A DNA stretch of 9,659 bases from Clostridia bacterium (lineage in GTDB: Bacteria; Bacillota; Clostridia; Oscillospirales; CAG-272), in the NCBI GenBank assembly GCA_017382615.1, contig JAFNZX010000421.1:1-9659 (forward strand). The letters are read 5' to 3'. Shown piece by piece: positions 1 to 7,512 of the stretch; the first letter of the stretch is position 1, and each line of letters begins with the position of its first letter. Made by a program: the position numbers and the translations under genes. The notes beneath the pieces are model-generated. The model was not told where the DNA came from. It did not search any database and was given only the letters and a program-made list of their open reading frames with translations.

Positions 1-474
1 ATCATGGGCACAAACGGTCTTTTACTCACGCGCGAGCACGGCTCTTACGTATTTCTTGGCGAGATCGTGACCACGCTGCCCACCGACTCCACTCCCCAGC
101 CCGTGCTGCACTGCCCCGATTGCGGCGCTTGCCGCCGCGCTTGCCCCGTTGATCTTTCGCACGACGCCTGCCTTTCCGCGCTGACGCAGAAGAAGGGCAA
201 GCTTGATGCGCTGCAGATGCAGAGATTGCGCGAGCATCCCTTGATCTGGGGCTGCGACACCTGCCAGGAGGTCTGCCCCTACAACAAGGCAGCCGCGCGT
301 GCAGGCACGCTTTATACGACTGTTCCCTATTTTACAAAGGATCTGATCCCCGCCCCCGATCTTGCCTTACTGCAGGGTATGCCCGACGAGGACTTTACAC
401 GCCGTGCCTACGCGTGGCGCGGACGTGAAACCATTTGCAGAAATTTGATAATCAAGGAGGAAGCGCCAATATGA
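1..474 (+). CDS. queG: Epoxyqueuosine reductase QueG, C-terminal part (5' end outside window)
   Basis: QueG reduces epoxyqueuosine to queuosine in the wobble base of tRNAs with GUN anticodons, using cobalamin and two [4Fe-4S] clusters in the cytoplasm. The visible 157 residues (from codon 1 of the window) contain the family's ferredoxin-like block: C38-x2-C41-x2-C44-x3-C48-P, a further Cys at 57 in the place of the usual 'CISYLT' Cys, and C85-x2-C88-x3-C92-P-Y-N preceded by W83-G84. The segment before it (NGLLLTREHGSYVFLGEI) matches the end of the catalytic domain, and the tail has the family's WRG...RN pattern (residues 139-148). The ATG at position 4 is internal: the frame is open to the window edge and the cobalamin-binding half lies upstream. 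The tail is short, so no long HEAT-repeat extension is present. The stop TGA overlaps the addB ATG. The family call is secure from the cysteine pattern. Confidence 0.93.
   Translation: MMGTNGLLLTREHGSYVFLGEIVTTLPTDSTPQPVLHCPDCGACRRACPVDLSHDACLSALTQKKGKLDALQMQRLREHPLIWGCDTCQEVCPYNKAAARAGTLYTTVPYFTKDLIPAPDLALLQGMPDEDFTRRAYAWRGRETICRNLIIKEEAPI
454..460 (+). promoter_or_regulatory. Ribosome binding site of addB
   Basis: AAGGAGG lies 10 nt before the ATG at 471, inside the last codons of queG. It decides the addB start: an in-frame ATG at 435 would add 12 residues but has no such site, whereas the ATG at 471 also gives the N-terminus MTTFVYGLSGCGKS expected for AddB. Confidence 0.85.
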
Positions 475-3400
475 CCACCTTTGTTTACGGTCTTTCGGGC
501 TGCGGCAAATCCGCATATATCGAGCAATGCATCCGCGATGACGTGGCTGCAGGCAAGCGCGCGCTTTTGATCGTCCCCGAGCAGGAAGCCTACAGCGCAG
601 AGCGACGCTTGCTCTCCACCCTGCCCGCAGGGGCAGGCCTGCACTTTGAAATTCTCAGCTTTTCCCGCCTTGCAAAAAAGGTATTCGGCATCTACGGCGG
701 CATTGCTGCCGAGCACGTTTCCGCTGCCGCGCGCTCGCTTTACATGTGGAAGACCTTGCGCGAGCTCTCGGGGATGTTAGAGCAATACCGCAACACCTCC
801 GATCCCGCCCTGCCCGCCTTGATGCTGGGCGCTGCCGACGAGCTGCGCTCTGCAGGCTTGACTCCTGCGCAGGCGGAGCACGCGTGCGACAAGCTTGACA
901 AAAATGCTCCGCTCTATAAAAAAATGCGCGATATTGCCTTAGTGTGGGCTTGCTTTGAAAACGGTCTTGACGATGGCTTTGGCGGTGACCCCGCAGACGA
1001 TCTGACACGTCTTGCCACCACCTTGGAGCGTCACGACTTTTTTGCCGGTATGCAGGTCTATATCGATTCCTTTACCAGCTTTACCGCTCCCGAATACCGC
1101 GTCATTGCGCAAATGCTGGCGCAGGCTGACGGAGTCACGATATCCCTTTGCCTGCCCGATGCGCAAAGCACGCCTCCTCACATGGAGGAGCAGGCGAACA
1201 CGCGCGCACGTATTGCGCGCATGTGCCGCGAGTTGGGGCAGATACCCGAAAGCATTACCCTGACCGAGAGCATTCGCACCACCTCTCCCGCGCTGATCGC
1301 TCTTGAGCGCAAGCTGTGGGATTTTTCCGCCAAGCCCGAGCCCAAGACAGGCGCGCGCATGCCCATCGATCTGTACGTTTGCGCCTCTCCCTATGCTGAG
1401 GCAGAGGCGGCTGCGCTGCACGTGCTGGAGCTTTTGCAAAAGGGCTATGTCCCCGGCGAGATCATGATCGCGGTGCGCGACGTGGAGTCTTGGCGAGGCA
1501 TTCTTGACCGCGCCATGGATCAGTACGGCGTGCCTTACTTTCTCTCAAACCGTACCGAGCTCTGCTCCTATCCCATAGCAAGGCTGATTCAGAGTGCCTT
1601 GCGCTGCGTCAGCACGGGATATCGCCGTGCCGACGTCATGACGCTGCTTCATACGGGTCTTTGCGGTGTGGAAAACGCCGATATGGACAGATTTGAGGAC
1701 TATTGCGAAACCTGGAACATCTCGGGCAACCGCTTTTTTGCCGAGGTGTGGACCATGAATCCCGACGGATACAGCGAGGTCATGTCCCCCCGTGCAGCTG
1801 ATATTTTAGCCGCAGCCAACCGCGTGCGCCAAGTGCTGATGCAGCCCCTGCAAGCCCTGGAGATGCGTCTGCGCGCAGCGGAATGCGTGCCCGATATGTG
1901 TGCCGCTCTTTGGGAGTACTTGGGTGAGCTGCAGGTAGCCGATCGCCTTGCCGATCTTGCCGCCACGCAGCTGCGCCTTGACAAGGTGCGCCGGGCAAGT
2001 GACACCATCAGAATTTACGACCACATCACCGAGCTGCTTGCCACGCTGGCAGTGCTGCTCCCCGAAGAAAAGCTGACCGCTGCCGAATTTGCACAGGCAA
2101 TCTCGGTCATGCTCTCCAAAAGCGACATGGGATCCGTGCCCACCATGCAGGATTGCGTGATGATCGGCTCTGCTGCTACCATGCGCACGGACAGTGTCAA
2201 GGTCGCGCTTTTGCTCGGGCTCAACGAAGGCGAATTTCCTGCTTCGGTATCCGACTCGGGTCTGCTTTCCGAAGAGGACAAGCTGACGCTGGAGGAGCTG
2301 GGACTGGGTATGCACGTAAGCAAGCAGACCCGCTCGTCTGCTGAGCTGTTTTACGTATATCGTGCCATGACAAAGCCGAGTGAGCGGCTGATCCTCTCTC
2401 GCTCCGAGAAAAATACGGGCGGCAAGGACGTCACCCCCTCCGTTGCGTGGCAGCGCGTGCTGCATCTCTTCCCCGACTGCAAGGAGACGCGCGTGCATCT
2501 GCCAAGCACTCTTGCAACAGATCCAAATGAGAGCGTGGTGCACCTGCCATGCATCTCCCCCGAAACTGCAAGAGTGTTGCTTGGCGACAAGCTGTATCTG
2601 AGTAAATCCAAGATCCAGACCTTCGCGCAGTGCCCCTACCGCTATTTCTCCGAAAACATACTTTCCCTACGTGAGCGCACCGCAGCCACGGTCAGCTATT
2701 CGGACGCAGGATCGTTTATCCACTACGTGCTGGAGCATTACATCAAGGCCTGCATGGGCGAGGACGGCAAGGTGCACCCATTGGAGGAAACAGAAGCCCA
2801 AACGCTTGCCGACAGTATCATATCACTTTACATCAGCGCGATCTGCCATTGCAGGCTGGAGGATGTGCCCGCATCGCTCATGCACCGCTTTTTAAAGCTG
2901 CGCGAGCTGACGCTCTCGCTGCTCAGGACCTTAATGAACGAATTTTCGCAAGGACTTTTCGTGCCCGTTGCCTTTGAGCAACGCATCAGTGAGCGCGACC
3001 CGGGCGCGCCCTCGCCCATGATCCTGCCCGTGGGGGATTCTCCCCTGCCCGCCGTTTGCATTGGCGGTACGGTGGACCGCGTTGACCTTTGGCGACACGA
3101 TGGCAAAACCTATTTGCGCATCGTGGACTACAAAACGGGCAGCAGCAAATTCAAATTAGAGGACGCCTACAGCGGCAAGGATATTCAGCTGCCGCTCTAT
3201 CTCTTTACAGTTTGCTCCCCCGATAACGCAGGACTATACGGAGAAGCCGGCAGCGTTGTGCCCTCTGCAGCACTCTATTTCTCGGCTGCGGAGGAAAACG
3301 GCACACCCAAGCCTTTTTCAAGCGGCTTGATTTTAGCCGAGGACGGTGTGCCCGAGGCAATTGATCCCACGGCTAACCCCGAAAAGAAAAAAGCCGGCAC

Positions 3401-3575
3401 ACTGTACTGCACCAAACAGGAGTTTGACGAGATCAACAAGACCGTGCAGGCAACCGTGCGCGACATTGCCGCACAGATGTACGGCGGCATGATTGAAAAA
3501 CGCCCCGATTCCGACGCTTGCCGCTTCTGCCGCATCAAGGACAGCTGCGACAGGGCTGTGCTGAGTGACTTTTAA
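471..3575 (+). CDS. addB: ATP-dependent helicase/deoxyribonuclease subunit B (AddB)
   Basis: AddB (1034 aa) is the partner of AddA in the Firmicute RecBCD counterpart, which unwinds and resects broken DNA ends and loads RecA after a Chi signal. In known AddB proteins the helicase-like half is degenerate and reads Chi, while the C-terminal nuclease domain cuts one strand. Visible features: a near N-terminal Walker A G7-LSGCG-K13-S14; the GLNEGEFP motif (583-590); C721 in FAQCPYRYF; the nuclease motif GGTVDRVD (D869/D872) followed by V885-D886-Y887-K888; and C1017-x2-C1020-x5-C1026 at the end. C721 plus the last three Cys have the spacing of the [4Fe-4S] cluster that pins the nuclease domain in Bacillus AddB. 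The length is slightly below the Bacillus protein (about 1166 aa), but no block is missing. Start chosen from AAGGAGG 10 nt upstream; ATGA overlap with queG suggests translational coupling. addA follows after 161 bp. Confidence 0.97.
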   Translation: MTTFVYGLSGCGKSAYIEQCIRDDVAAGKRALLIVPEQEAYSAERRLLSTLPAGAGLHFEILSFSRLAKKVFGIYGGIAAEHVSAAARSLYMWKTLRELSGMLEQYRNTSDPALPALMLGAADELRSAGLTPAQAEHACDKLDKNAPLYKKMRDIALVWACFENGLDDGFGGDPADDLTRLATTLERHDFFAGMQVYIDSFTSFTAPEYRVIAQMLAQADGVTISLCLPDAQSTPPHMEEQANTRARIARMCRELGQIPESITLTESIRTTSPALIALERKLWDFSAKPEPKTGARMPIDLYVCASPYAEAEAAALHVLELLQKGYVPGEIMIAVRDVESWRGILDRAMDQYGVPYFLSNRTELCSYPIARLIQSALRCVSTGYRRADVMTLLHTGLCGVENADMDRFEDYCETWNISGNRFFAEVWTMNPDGYSEVMSPRAADILAAANRVRQVLMQPLQALEMRLRAAECVPDMCAALWEYLGELQVADRLADLAATQLRLDKVRRASDTIRIYDHITELLATLAVLLPEEKLTAAEFAQAISVMLSKSDMGSVPTMQDCVMIGSAATMRTDSVKVALLLGLNEGEFPASVSDSGLLSEEDKLTLEELGLGMHVSKQTRSSAELFYVYRAMTKPSERLILSRSEKNTGGKDVTPSVAWQRVLHLFPDCKETRVHLPSTLATDPNESVVHLPCISPETARVLLGDKLYLSKSKIQTFAQCPYRYFSENILSLRERTAATVSYSDAGSFIHYVLEHYIKACMGEDGKVHPLEETEAQTLADSIISLYISAICHCRLEDVPASLMHRFLKLRELTLSLLRTLMNEFSQGLFVPVAFEQRISERDPGAPSPMILPVGDSPLPAVCIGGTVDRVDLWRHDGKTYLRIVDYKTGSSKFKLEDAYSGKDIQLPLYLFTVCSPDNAGLYGEAGSVVPSAALYFSAAEENGTPKPFSSGLILAEDGVPEAIDPTANPEKKKAGTLYCTKQEFDEINKTVQATVRDIAAQMYGGMIEKRPDSDACRFCRIKDSCDRAVLSDF

Positions 3576-3576
3576 G

Positions 3577-3583
3577 AAAGGAG
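3577..3583 (+). promoter_or_regulatory. Orphan ribosome binding site just after addB
   Basis: AAAGGAG begins one base after the addB stop and stands 7 nt before a GTG at 3591. It is far (more than 150 nt) from the addA start. It could serve the 18-codon ORF at 3591, or be the original addA site separated from its gene by the inserted hairpin element. Site strength is clear; use is inferred. Confidence 0.5.
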
Positions 3584-3590
3584 AGATAGC

Positions 3591-3647
3591 GTGAAAGTTC
3601 ACGTCATTTTCTTCTTTAGTATGCATTCACGCTTAAACTTCACCTAA
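3591..3647 (+). CDS. Possible 18-codon leader ORF
   Basis: A GTG at 3591, 7 nt after AAAGGAG, opens an 18-codon frame (MKVHVIFFFSMHSRLNFT) ending in TAA at 3645-3647. The stop touches the left arm of the 24-bp palindrome starting at 3646. The spacing to its ribosome binding site is good, and its place before a terminator-like hairpin is what a leader peptide would have. The peptide has no run of one regulatory amino acid apart from three Phe, and most of it is built from the inverted repeat arms, so it may be accidental coding inside a repeat, or a false start left when the element split addA from its original ribosome binding site. Confidence 0.25.
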   Translation: MKVHVIFFFSMHSRLNFT

Positions 3648-3669
3648 AAATGGGTCCGGACCCATTTTT
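3646..3669. terminator. Terminator-like 24-bp palindrome within the addB-addA gap
   Basis: Perfect inverted repeat with 12-bp arms: five A, then TGGGTCC / GGACCCA, then five T. As RNA it folds with a CCGG tetraloop and ends in a U run on either strand, so it resembles a bidirectional intrinsic terminator. Its position inside an apparent operon would cause attenuation of addA or simply reflect the repeat element it belongs to. Fold is seen in the sequence; termination is inferred. Confidence 0.5.
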
Positions 3670-3682
3670 GGAGCAAAGCTCC
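3670..3682. repeat. Small hairpin GGAGC-AAA-GCTCC
   Basis: Five-base-pair stem with a three-base loop directly abutting the 24-bp palindrome. Its GGAG is not placed before a start codon. It lies inside the larger pairing 3635-3644/3685-3694 and appears to be one module of the composite repeat. Confidence 0.6.
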
Positions 3683-3708
3683 GCGGTGAAGTTTCCATCA
3701 CTATTTGA

Positions 3709-3724
3709 GCCGCCATATGGCGGC
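3709..3724. repeat. 16-bp palindrome just before the addA ribosome binding site
   Basis: GCCGCCATATGGCGGC is a perfect palindrome ending two bases before the GGAG used by addA. On the mRNA it would form a GC-rich stem of about six pairs next to the ribosome binding site, or could be a dimeric protein site on DNA. It is probably the last module of the composite repeat. Confidence 0.65.
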
Positions 3725-3726
3725 AT

Positions 3727-3730
3727 GGAG
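3727..3730 (+). promoter_or_regulatory. Ribosome binding site of addA
   Basis: GGAG lies 6 nt before the ATG at 3737. It sets the addA start at MARQWTPAQSAAM, the position expected for AddA. The longer reading from 3650 would translate the palindromic repeat and has no ribosome binding site; the ATG at 3725 overlaps this site. Confidence 0.7.
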
Positions 3731-3736
3731 ATTTTT

Positions 3737-6700
3737 ATGGCAAGACAATGGACACCCGCGCAAAGCGCGGCAATGCAATATAAAAAGACCTCTCTGTTAG
3801 TCTCGGCTGCAGCGGGCTCGGGGAAGACCGCTACCTTGACGCAGCGCATTATCAATCAGATCACGGAAGACGAAAGCTGCACGCTGGAGCGCATGCTGAT
3901 CGTCACCTTTACCCGTGCCGCCGCTGCAGAGCTGCGTGCACGTATTGCGTCTGCCCTGACAGAGGCAATTGCGCAGGATCCCGGCAATCGCCACCTCAAT
4001 CATCAGCTCTTACTGCTGCCCGGTGCGCACATTCACACCATCGACGCCTTTTTCGGTGAGCCCGTGCGTGCCAATTTTGAGCGGCTTGGGCTGCCCGCCG
4101 GCTTTCGTATGGCAGACGACGGCGAAGCGGACGGCATTGCCGCATCCGTCATGGAGCAGGTCATAGAGGATTTTTACAGTGCAAGCAAAGACAGAGAGAA
4201 CGGTATTTTGGGTCTTGCAAGAGAGAGTGCATTTCTCTCCTTTGTAGAGACTCTGGTCTCCTCGCGCGATTTTTCCGCACTCGTGCCTACCTTGACCGAT
4301 CTGTATCAAAAGCTGGTCACCTCGGAGCGCGGTGTCGATCGCGTAGCCGATTGCGCAGGAAGAATTGAGCGCGAGACCGAGGGCGATTTCTTTGACTCCC
4401 TCTGGGGCGCACAGCTGCGCGATTATACCGTCAATTCCCTGCTCGCGCTGGAGCAAAAATTTCTCAGGGCAAAGGCAGAAATTGCAAGCGACCCTGCGTG
4501 CGGTGCGGCATTTGCCAATATGTTTGATTCTGACGCGGCACGCTGCGGCATGATCGCGCACCGCCTGAAAACCGGCGGCTACGCAGGTGCGGCAGAGGCC
4601 TTTGACGCGCATCCCGCAACCAAAAAGCCCACGGTCAAAAAGGACCAAAAGACGCCGCTTTGCGAGGAATTTGAGGCTTTTCGAAAAAAGCAAAACGACA
4701 AGATCAAAAAGCTTGCCGAAAGCTTTTCCGTCTCCCCCGAGGACATCCGCACACAGTTTGCAGCCACAGCTGCTATCTGCCGCACGCTGTACGCCATTAT
4801 GGACGAGTTCGACAAACGCTATACCGAAGAAAAAATACGCCTGGGCGTTTGCGAATTTTCGGATATGCCCCGTTTCGTGCTGAAGCTTTTGCAAAATGAA
4901 GACGGCACTCTGACCGACCTGGCTAAGGCTTTTCAAGAAAAATTCGATTGGGTATATATCGACGAATATCAGGACGTCAACCAGCTGCAGGACAAAATCT
5001 TTGCTATTATAGGCGGTGACCACCGCTTTATGGTGGGTGATATCAAGCAAAGCATTTACGGCTTCAGAGAAGCTGACCCTTCCATTTTTGCTTCCTATCG
5101 CCGCACCTTTGCCACGCTGACGCCCGACACTTTGGAAAATCCACCCGCGACGGATCTTGGCTGCGTGCTGTTCATGTCCGAAAACTTCCGTTGTGATAAG
5201 TCCGTTATCGACTTTACCAACCTTGTCTGTGCCTATATCTTCGAGGCTTGCCCCGATACCATCGGATACCGCAAGGGGGACGACCTGATCCATAGAAAAA
5301 TCGCCCCCGAGGGCTACGAAAGCCCTATGGTCACCCTGCAGATCACACAGCCGGCAAAAGAGTGCGAGGACGACGAGGATGACGACGAAACCGACAGCAC
5401 TGACACCGAAACGCTTGCTGCCGTGAACGAAATTCTGCGCCTTCTTGCCAATGAACGCAAAGCAGACGGCTCGCCCATTCTGCCCTCGGATATTGCCATT
5501 CTCAGCCGTACCAAAGCACCGCTGGACGTCTTTGCACGTGCGCTGAGTGAGGCAGGCGTGCCCGTATCCGCGCAATCGGGCGGTGAACTCTACAAAAGTG
5601 CCTCCTTCCGTTTCTGGCTTTCGCTTCTGGACGTCATCGACAATCCCTCGCAGGATATTCCGCTCTGCTATCTGCTCACTGAGCCGCACGACGGCAAAAA
5701 AGCAGCATTTTCCCCCGAGCAGCTTGCGCTGGTGCGCAAGGCGGCTGCCCACAACCTCTCGCTTTACGATGCCATTGTTGCGTATGCAACCGAAGGCTTG
5801 GACGCTTCCCTTTGCACGCTTTGCGCTGCTTTTTGTCAAAAGCTGGAGGAGTGGCGCACACTTGCCGTGCAGCTTGGTGCAGATGCGCTCTTGACCGAGC
5901 TTGCGCAGGACAAGCATCTTGCCGCGCATGCCGATAGTGAGGCGTTTCTATTCCTTTACGAAAACGCCCGACAATTTACGCGCAAGCATTGGAACGGACT
6001 TTACGGCTTTGTGCGTGCCCAGCACCGCGCCATGAATGCCAAGGGCTCTGCCTCTGAGGCTTCAAGTGCGGGCGGCGGCGTTGCGCTCATGACCGTGCAC
6101 CACTCCAAGGGACTTGAATACCCGGTTTGCTTCCTTGTCAAGTGCGGCAAGAAATTCAACCGCCGCGACAGTCAGCAGACGCTGATCTACGACAAGGACA
6201 TGGGCGTTGGCATCAAGCTCTCGGACGGCAAGGGCAAGCGCGATACGCTTTTGCGTCGCTCCATGACCCTTGGTAAGGTGCACCGCAGCACCGAGGAAGA
6301 GATGCGCACACTGTACGTCGCACTCACCCGTGCGCGAGAGCGTCTGTACCTGACCGCAACTATAAAAAAGCCCTATGCCGCTCTGTACCGTGAATGCGCC
6401 ATGGGCGGCAGCGCAGATATTCTCGGTGCTCCCGATCACCTTTCCTGGGTGCTTTCGGCAATGGCAGCAAACGAGCAGCGCGCAAGCGCATGCTGCCGCG
6501 TTGAGCTCTATGAGCAGGGGCAGGTTGCATCTCCCTTGCGTTCAATCACTGCCGCCGGCGCACAGCAAAAGGATCAAAATGATGCAGGCAGCGCGCATTA
6601 CGCTTCTCTCATGCAACTCTCGGGTGCGCAAAAGCAGCACACCTCGCTGCTTTACAAAATCCCCTCTAAGGCAGCAGCATCCAAGCTCTCCCCCAATATG

Positions 6701-7393
6701 CTCGACACCGATTTCTGCTTCTCCCCCGGCGAGGGCGAGGACGCAGACGAAATGCAGACTCGCGAAGCACTCTTGCGCCGCCTTGAGCAAATGCACTCCG
6801 AAAAGCCGGATTTCTTTGCGCTCATGGCAGAAAACGCCAAGCCCACGGCAGCCGAACGCGGTACGGCAGCGCATCTGTTCTTACAGTATTGCGACTACGC
6901 CCGTGTCCGTTCCCACGGCATTGACGACGAGCTTGACAGACTGGTGCGCGAGAAATATATCACGCCCCGCATTGCAAAAATCGTCAACCGCCGCGCGCTG
7001 CAGACCTTCTTTGACAGCGATTTCTTCCCGCTGGTGTTGGATGCGGACAAGGTCATGCGTGAGGTGCATTTCAACAGCTTTGTGCCGCTGGAGGAATTCA
7101 CGCAAAACGACGAGATTGCGCACTTGGTCAGCGGAAAGCTACTGCACGTGCAGGGCTCGATTGACCTCATCCTTGTCGGCAAAGACGGCAGCATTTCGCT
7201 GTGCGACTACAAGACCGACCGCCCCACCGCCGAGGAAAAGCGCGACCACGCCCTTTACCGCGAGCGCATGATCGCAGCCCACAAGGATCAGCTTTCGCAC
7301 TACTCCCACGCCGTCAAGGAGCTGTTCGGCAAAGCCCCCGACCGCGCCTTCGTGTTCTCGCTGACACTTGGCGAGGCGATTGAGATTTTGTAA
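3737..7393 (+). CDS. addA: ATP-dependent helicase/nuclease subunit A (AddA)
   Basis: AddA (1218 aa, close to the roughly 1230 aa of Bacillus) is the 3'-5' UvrD-family motor and one nuclease of the AddAB break-resection complex. All superfamily 1A helicase motifs are visible: Walker A A24-AAGSGK30-T31; motif Ia VTFTRAAAAELRARI from V56; motif II D409-E-Y-Q-D413; motif III GDIKQSIYGFR around D435; motif IV ENFR 482-485; motif V TVHHSKGLEYP from T786; motif VI YVALTRARERLY with R865 and R867. The C-terminal RecB-type nuclease has H1046 (GTAAH), D1143 (GSID) and D1157-Y-K1159. It therefore looks active as both helicase and nuclease. A strongly acidic stretch (about 542-558: EDDEDDDETDSTDTE) lies after motif IV and is probably a surface loop. 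Start chosen from GGAG 6 nt upstream. The hairpin-rich gap before it could lower its translation relative to addB. Confidence 0.97.
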   Translation: MARQWTPAQSAAMQYKKTSLLVSAAAGSGKTATLTQRIINQITEDESCTLERMLIVTFTRAAAAELRARIASALTEAIAQDPGNRHLNHQLLLLPGAHIHTIDAFFGEPVRANFERLGLPAGFRMADDGEADGIAASVMEQVIEDFYSASKDRENGILGLARESAFLSFVETLVSSRDFSALVPTLTDLYQKLVTSERGVDRVADCAGRIERETEGDFFDSLWGAQLRDYTVNSLLALEQKFLRAKAEIASDPACGAAFANMFDSDAARCGMIAHRLKTGGYAGAAEAFDAHPATKKPTVKKDQKTPLCEEFEAFRKKQNDKIKKLAESFSVSPEDIRTQFAATAAICRTLYAIMDEFDKRYTEEKIRLGVCEFSDMPRFVLKLLQNEDGTLTDLAKAFQEKFDWVYIDEYQDVNQLQDKIFAIIGGDHRFMVGDIKQSIYGFREADPSIFASYRRTFATLTPDTLENPPATDLGCVLFMSENFRCDKSVIDFTNLVCAYIFEACPDTIGYRKGDDLIHRKIAPEGYESPMVTLQITQPAKECEDDEDDDETDSTDTETLAAVNEILRLLANERKADGSPILPSDIAILSRTKAPLDVFARALSEAGVPVSAQSGGELYKSASFRFWLSLLDVIDNPSQDIPLCYLLTEPHDGKKAAFSPEQLALVRKAAAHNLSLYDAIVAYATEGLDASLCTLCAAFCQKLEEWRTLAVQLGADALLTELAQDKHLAAHADSEAFLFLYENARQFTRKHWNGLYGFVRAQHRAMNAKGSASEASSAGGGVALMTVHHSKGLEYPVCFLVKCGKKFNRRDSQQTLIYDKDMGVGIKLSDGKGKRDTLLRRSMTLGKVHRSTEEEMRTLYVALTRARERLYLTATIKKPYAALYRECAMGGSADILGAPDHLSWVLSAMAANEQRASACCRVELYEQGQVASPLRSITAAGAQQKDQNDAGSAHYASLMQLSGAQKQHTSLLYKIPSKAAASKLSPNMLDTDFCFSPGEGEDADEMQTREALLRRLEQMHSEKPDFFALMAENAKPTAAERGTAAHLFLQYCDYARVRSHGIDDELDRLVREKYITPRIAKIVNRRALQTFFDSDFFPLVLDADKVMREVHFNSFVPLEEFTQNDEIAHLVSGKLLHVQGSIDLILVGKDGSISLCDYKTDRPTAEEKRDHALYRERMIAAHKDQLSHYSHAVKELFGKAPDRAFVFSLTLGEAIEIL

Positions 7394-7403
7394 AAGCAAT
7401 GGC

Positions 7404-7500
7404 AGCGGACAGTCCGGGAGGCCTGTCCCTACGCCCGTTGAGATCTTGTACATTATACCGCAACAACTTTCGTAGGGACAGGCGTCCTCGACTGTCCGCT
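7404..7500. mobile_element. MITE-like inverted repeat after addA
   Basis: Two 30-bp arms, 7404-7433 and 7471-7500, are inverted copies matching at 27 of 30 positions by eye; the outer 11 bp (AGCGGACAGTC) and inner 13 bp (GCCTGTCCCTACG) are identical. They flank a 37-bp AT-richer centre. The size, lack of coding capacity and position beside a gene end fit a short non-autonomous element or a dispersed intergenic hairpin repeat. No certain target-site duplication can be read. As RNA it would make a strong stem just after addA, so it may also stabilise the 3' end of the mRNA. Confidence 0.7.
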
Positions 7501-7512
7501 TCATATGCAAAT

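Larger units (their letters stand above)
3588..3724. repeat. Composite hairpin repeat between addB and addA
   Basis: Almost the whole gap is made of inverted repeats. AGCGTGAA (3588-3595) pairs with TTCACGCT (3626-3633), and the same left arm can instead pair locally (CGTGAA 3590-3595 with TTCACG 3598-3603). AAACTTCACC (3635-3644) pairs with GGTGAAGTTT (3685-3694), enclosing a perfect 24-bp palindrome (3646-3669) and a GGAGC-AAA-GCTCC hairpin (3670-3682). A perfect 16-bp palindrome (3709-3724) ends the block. The recurring core TGAAGTT/AACTTCA and the string of modular hairpins suggest a dispersed, non-coding palindromic element rather than ordinary spacer. No transposase and no clear target-site duplication is visible, so borders are approximate. 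Confidence 0.75.

Noticed and set aside
1806..2543. A 245-codon open frame on the minus strand inside addB
   Set aside because: Antisense to well-supported AddB coding sequence, no ribosome binding site or domain seen.
3650..3736. Longer addA reading starting at ATG 3650
   Set aside because: The 29 extra residues are translated from the palindromic repeats, have no ribosome binding site, and are absent from the expected AddA N-terminus.
4010..5929. A 639-codon open frame on the minus strand inside addA
   Set aside because: It is antisense to the helicase domain of addA, which has all expected motifs. The minus frame has low-complexity, Cys/Arg-rich content with no recognisable domain; it is a side effect of GC-rich codon use.
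6375..7271. A 298-codon plus-strand frame overlapping the end of addA
   Set aside because: Out of frame with addA, Ser/Arg/Pro-rich translation typical of a shadow frame; the addA frame carries the nuclease motifs here.
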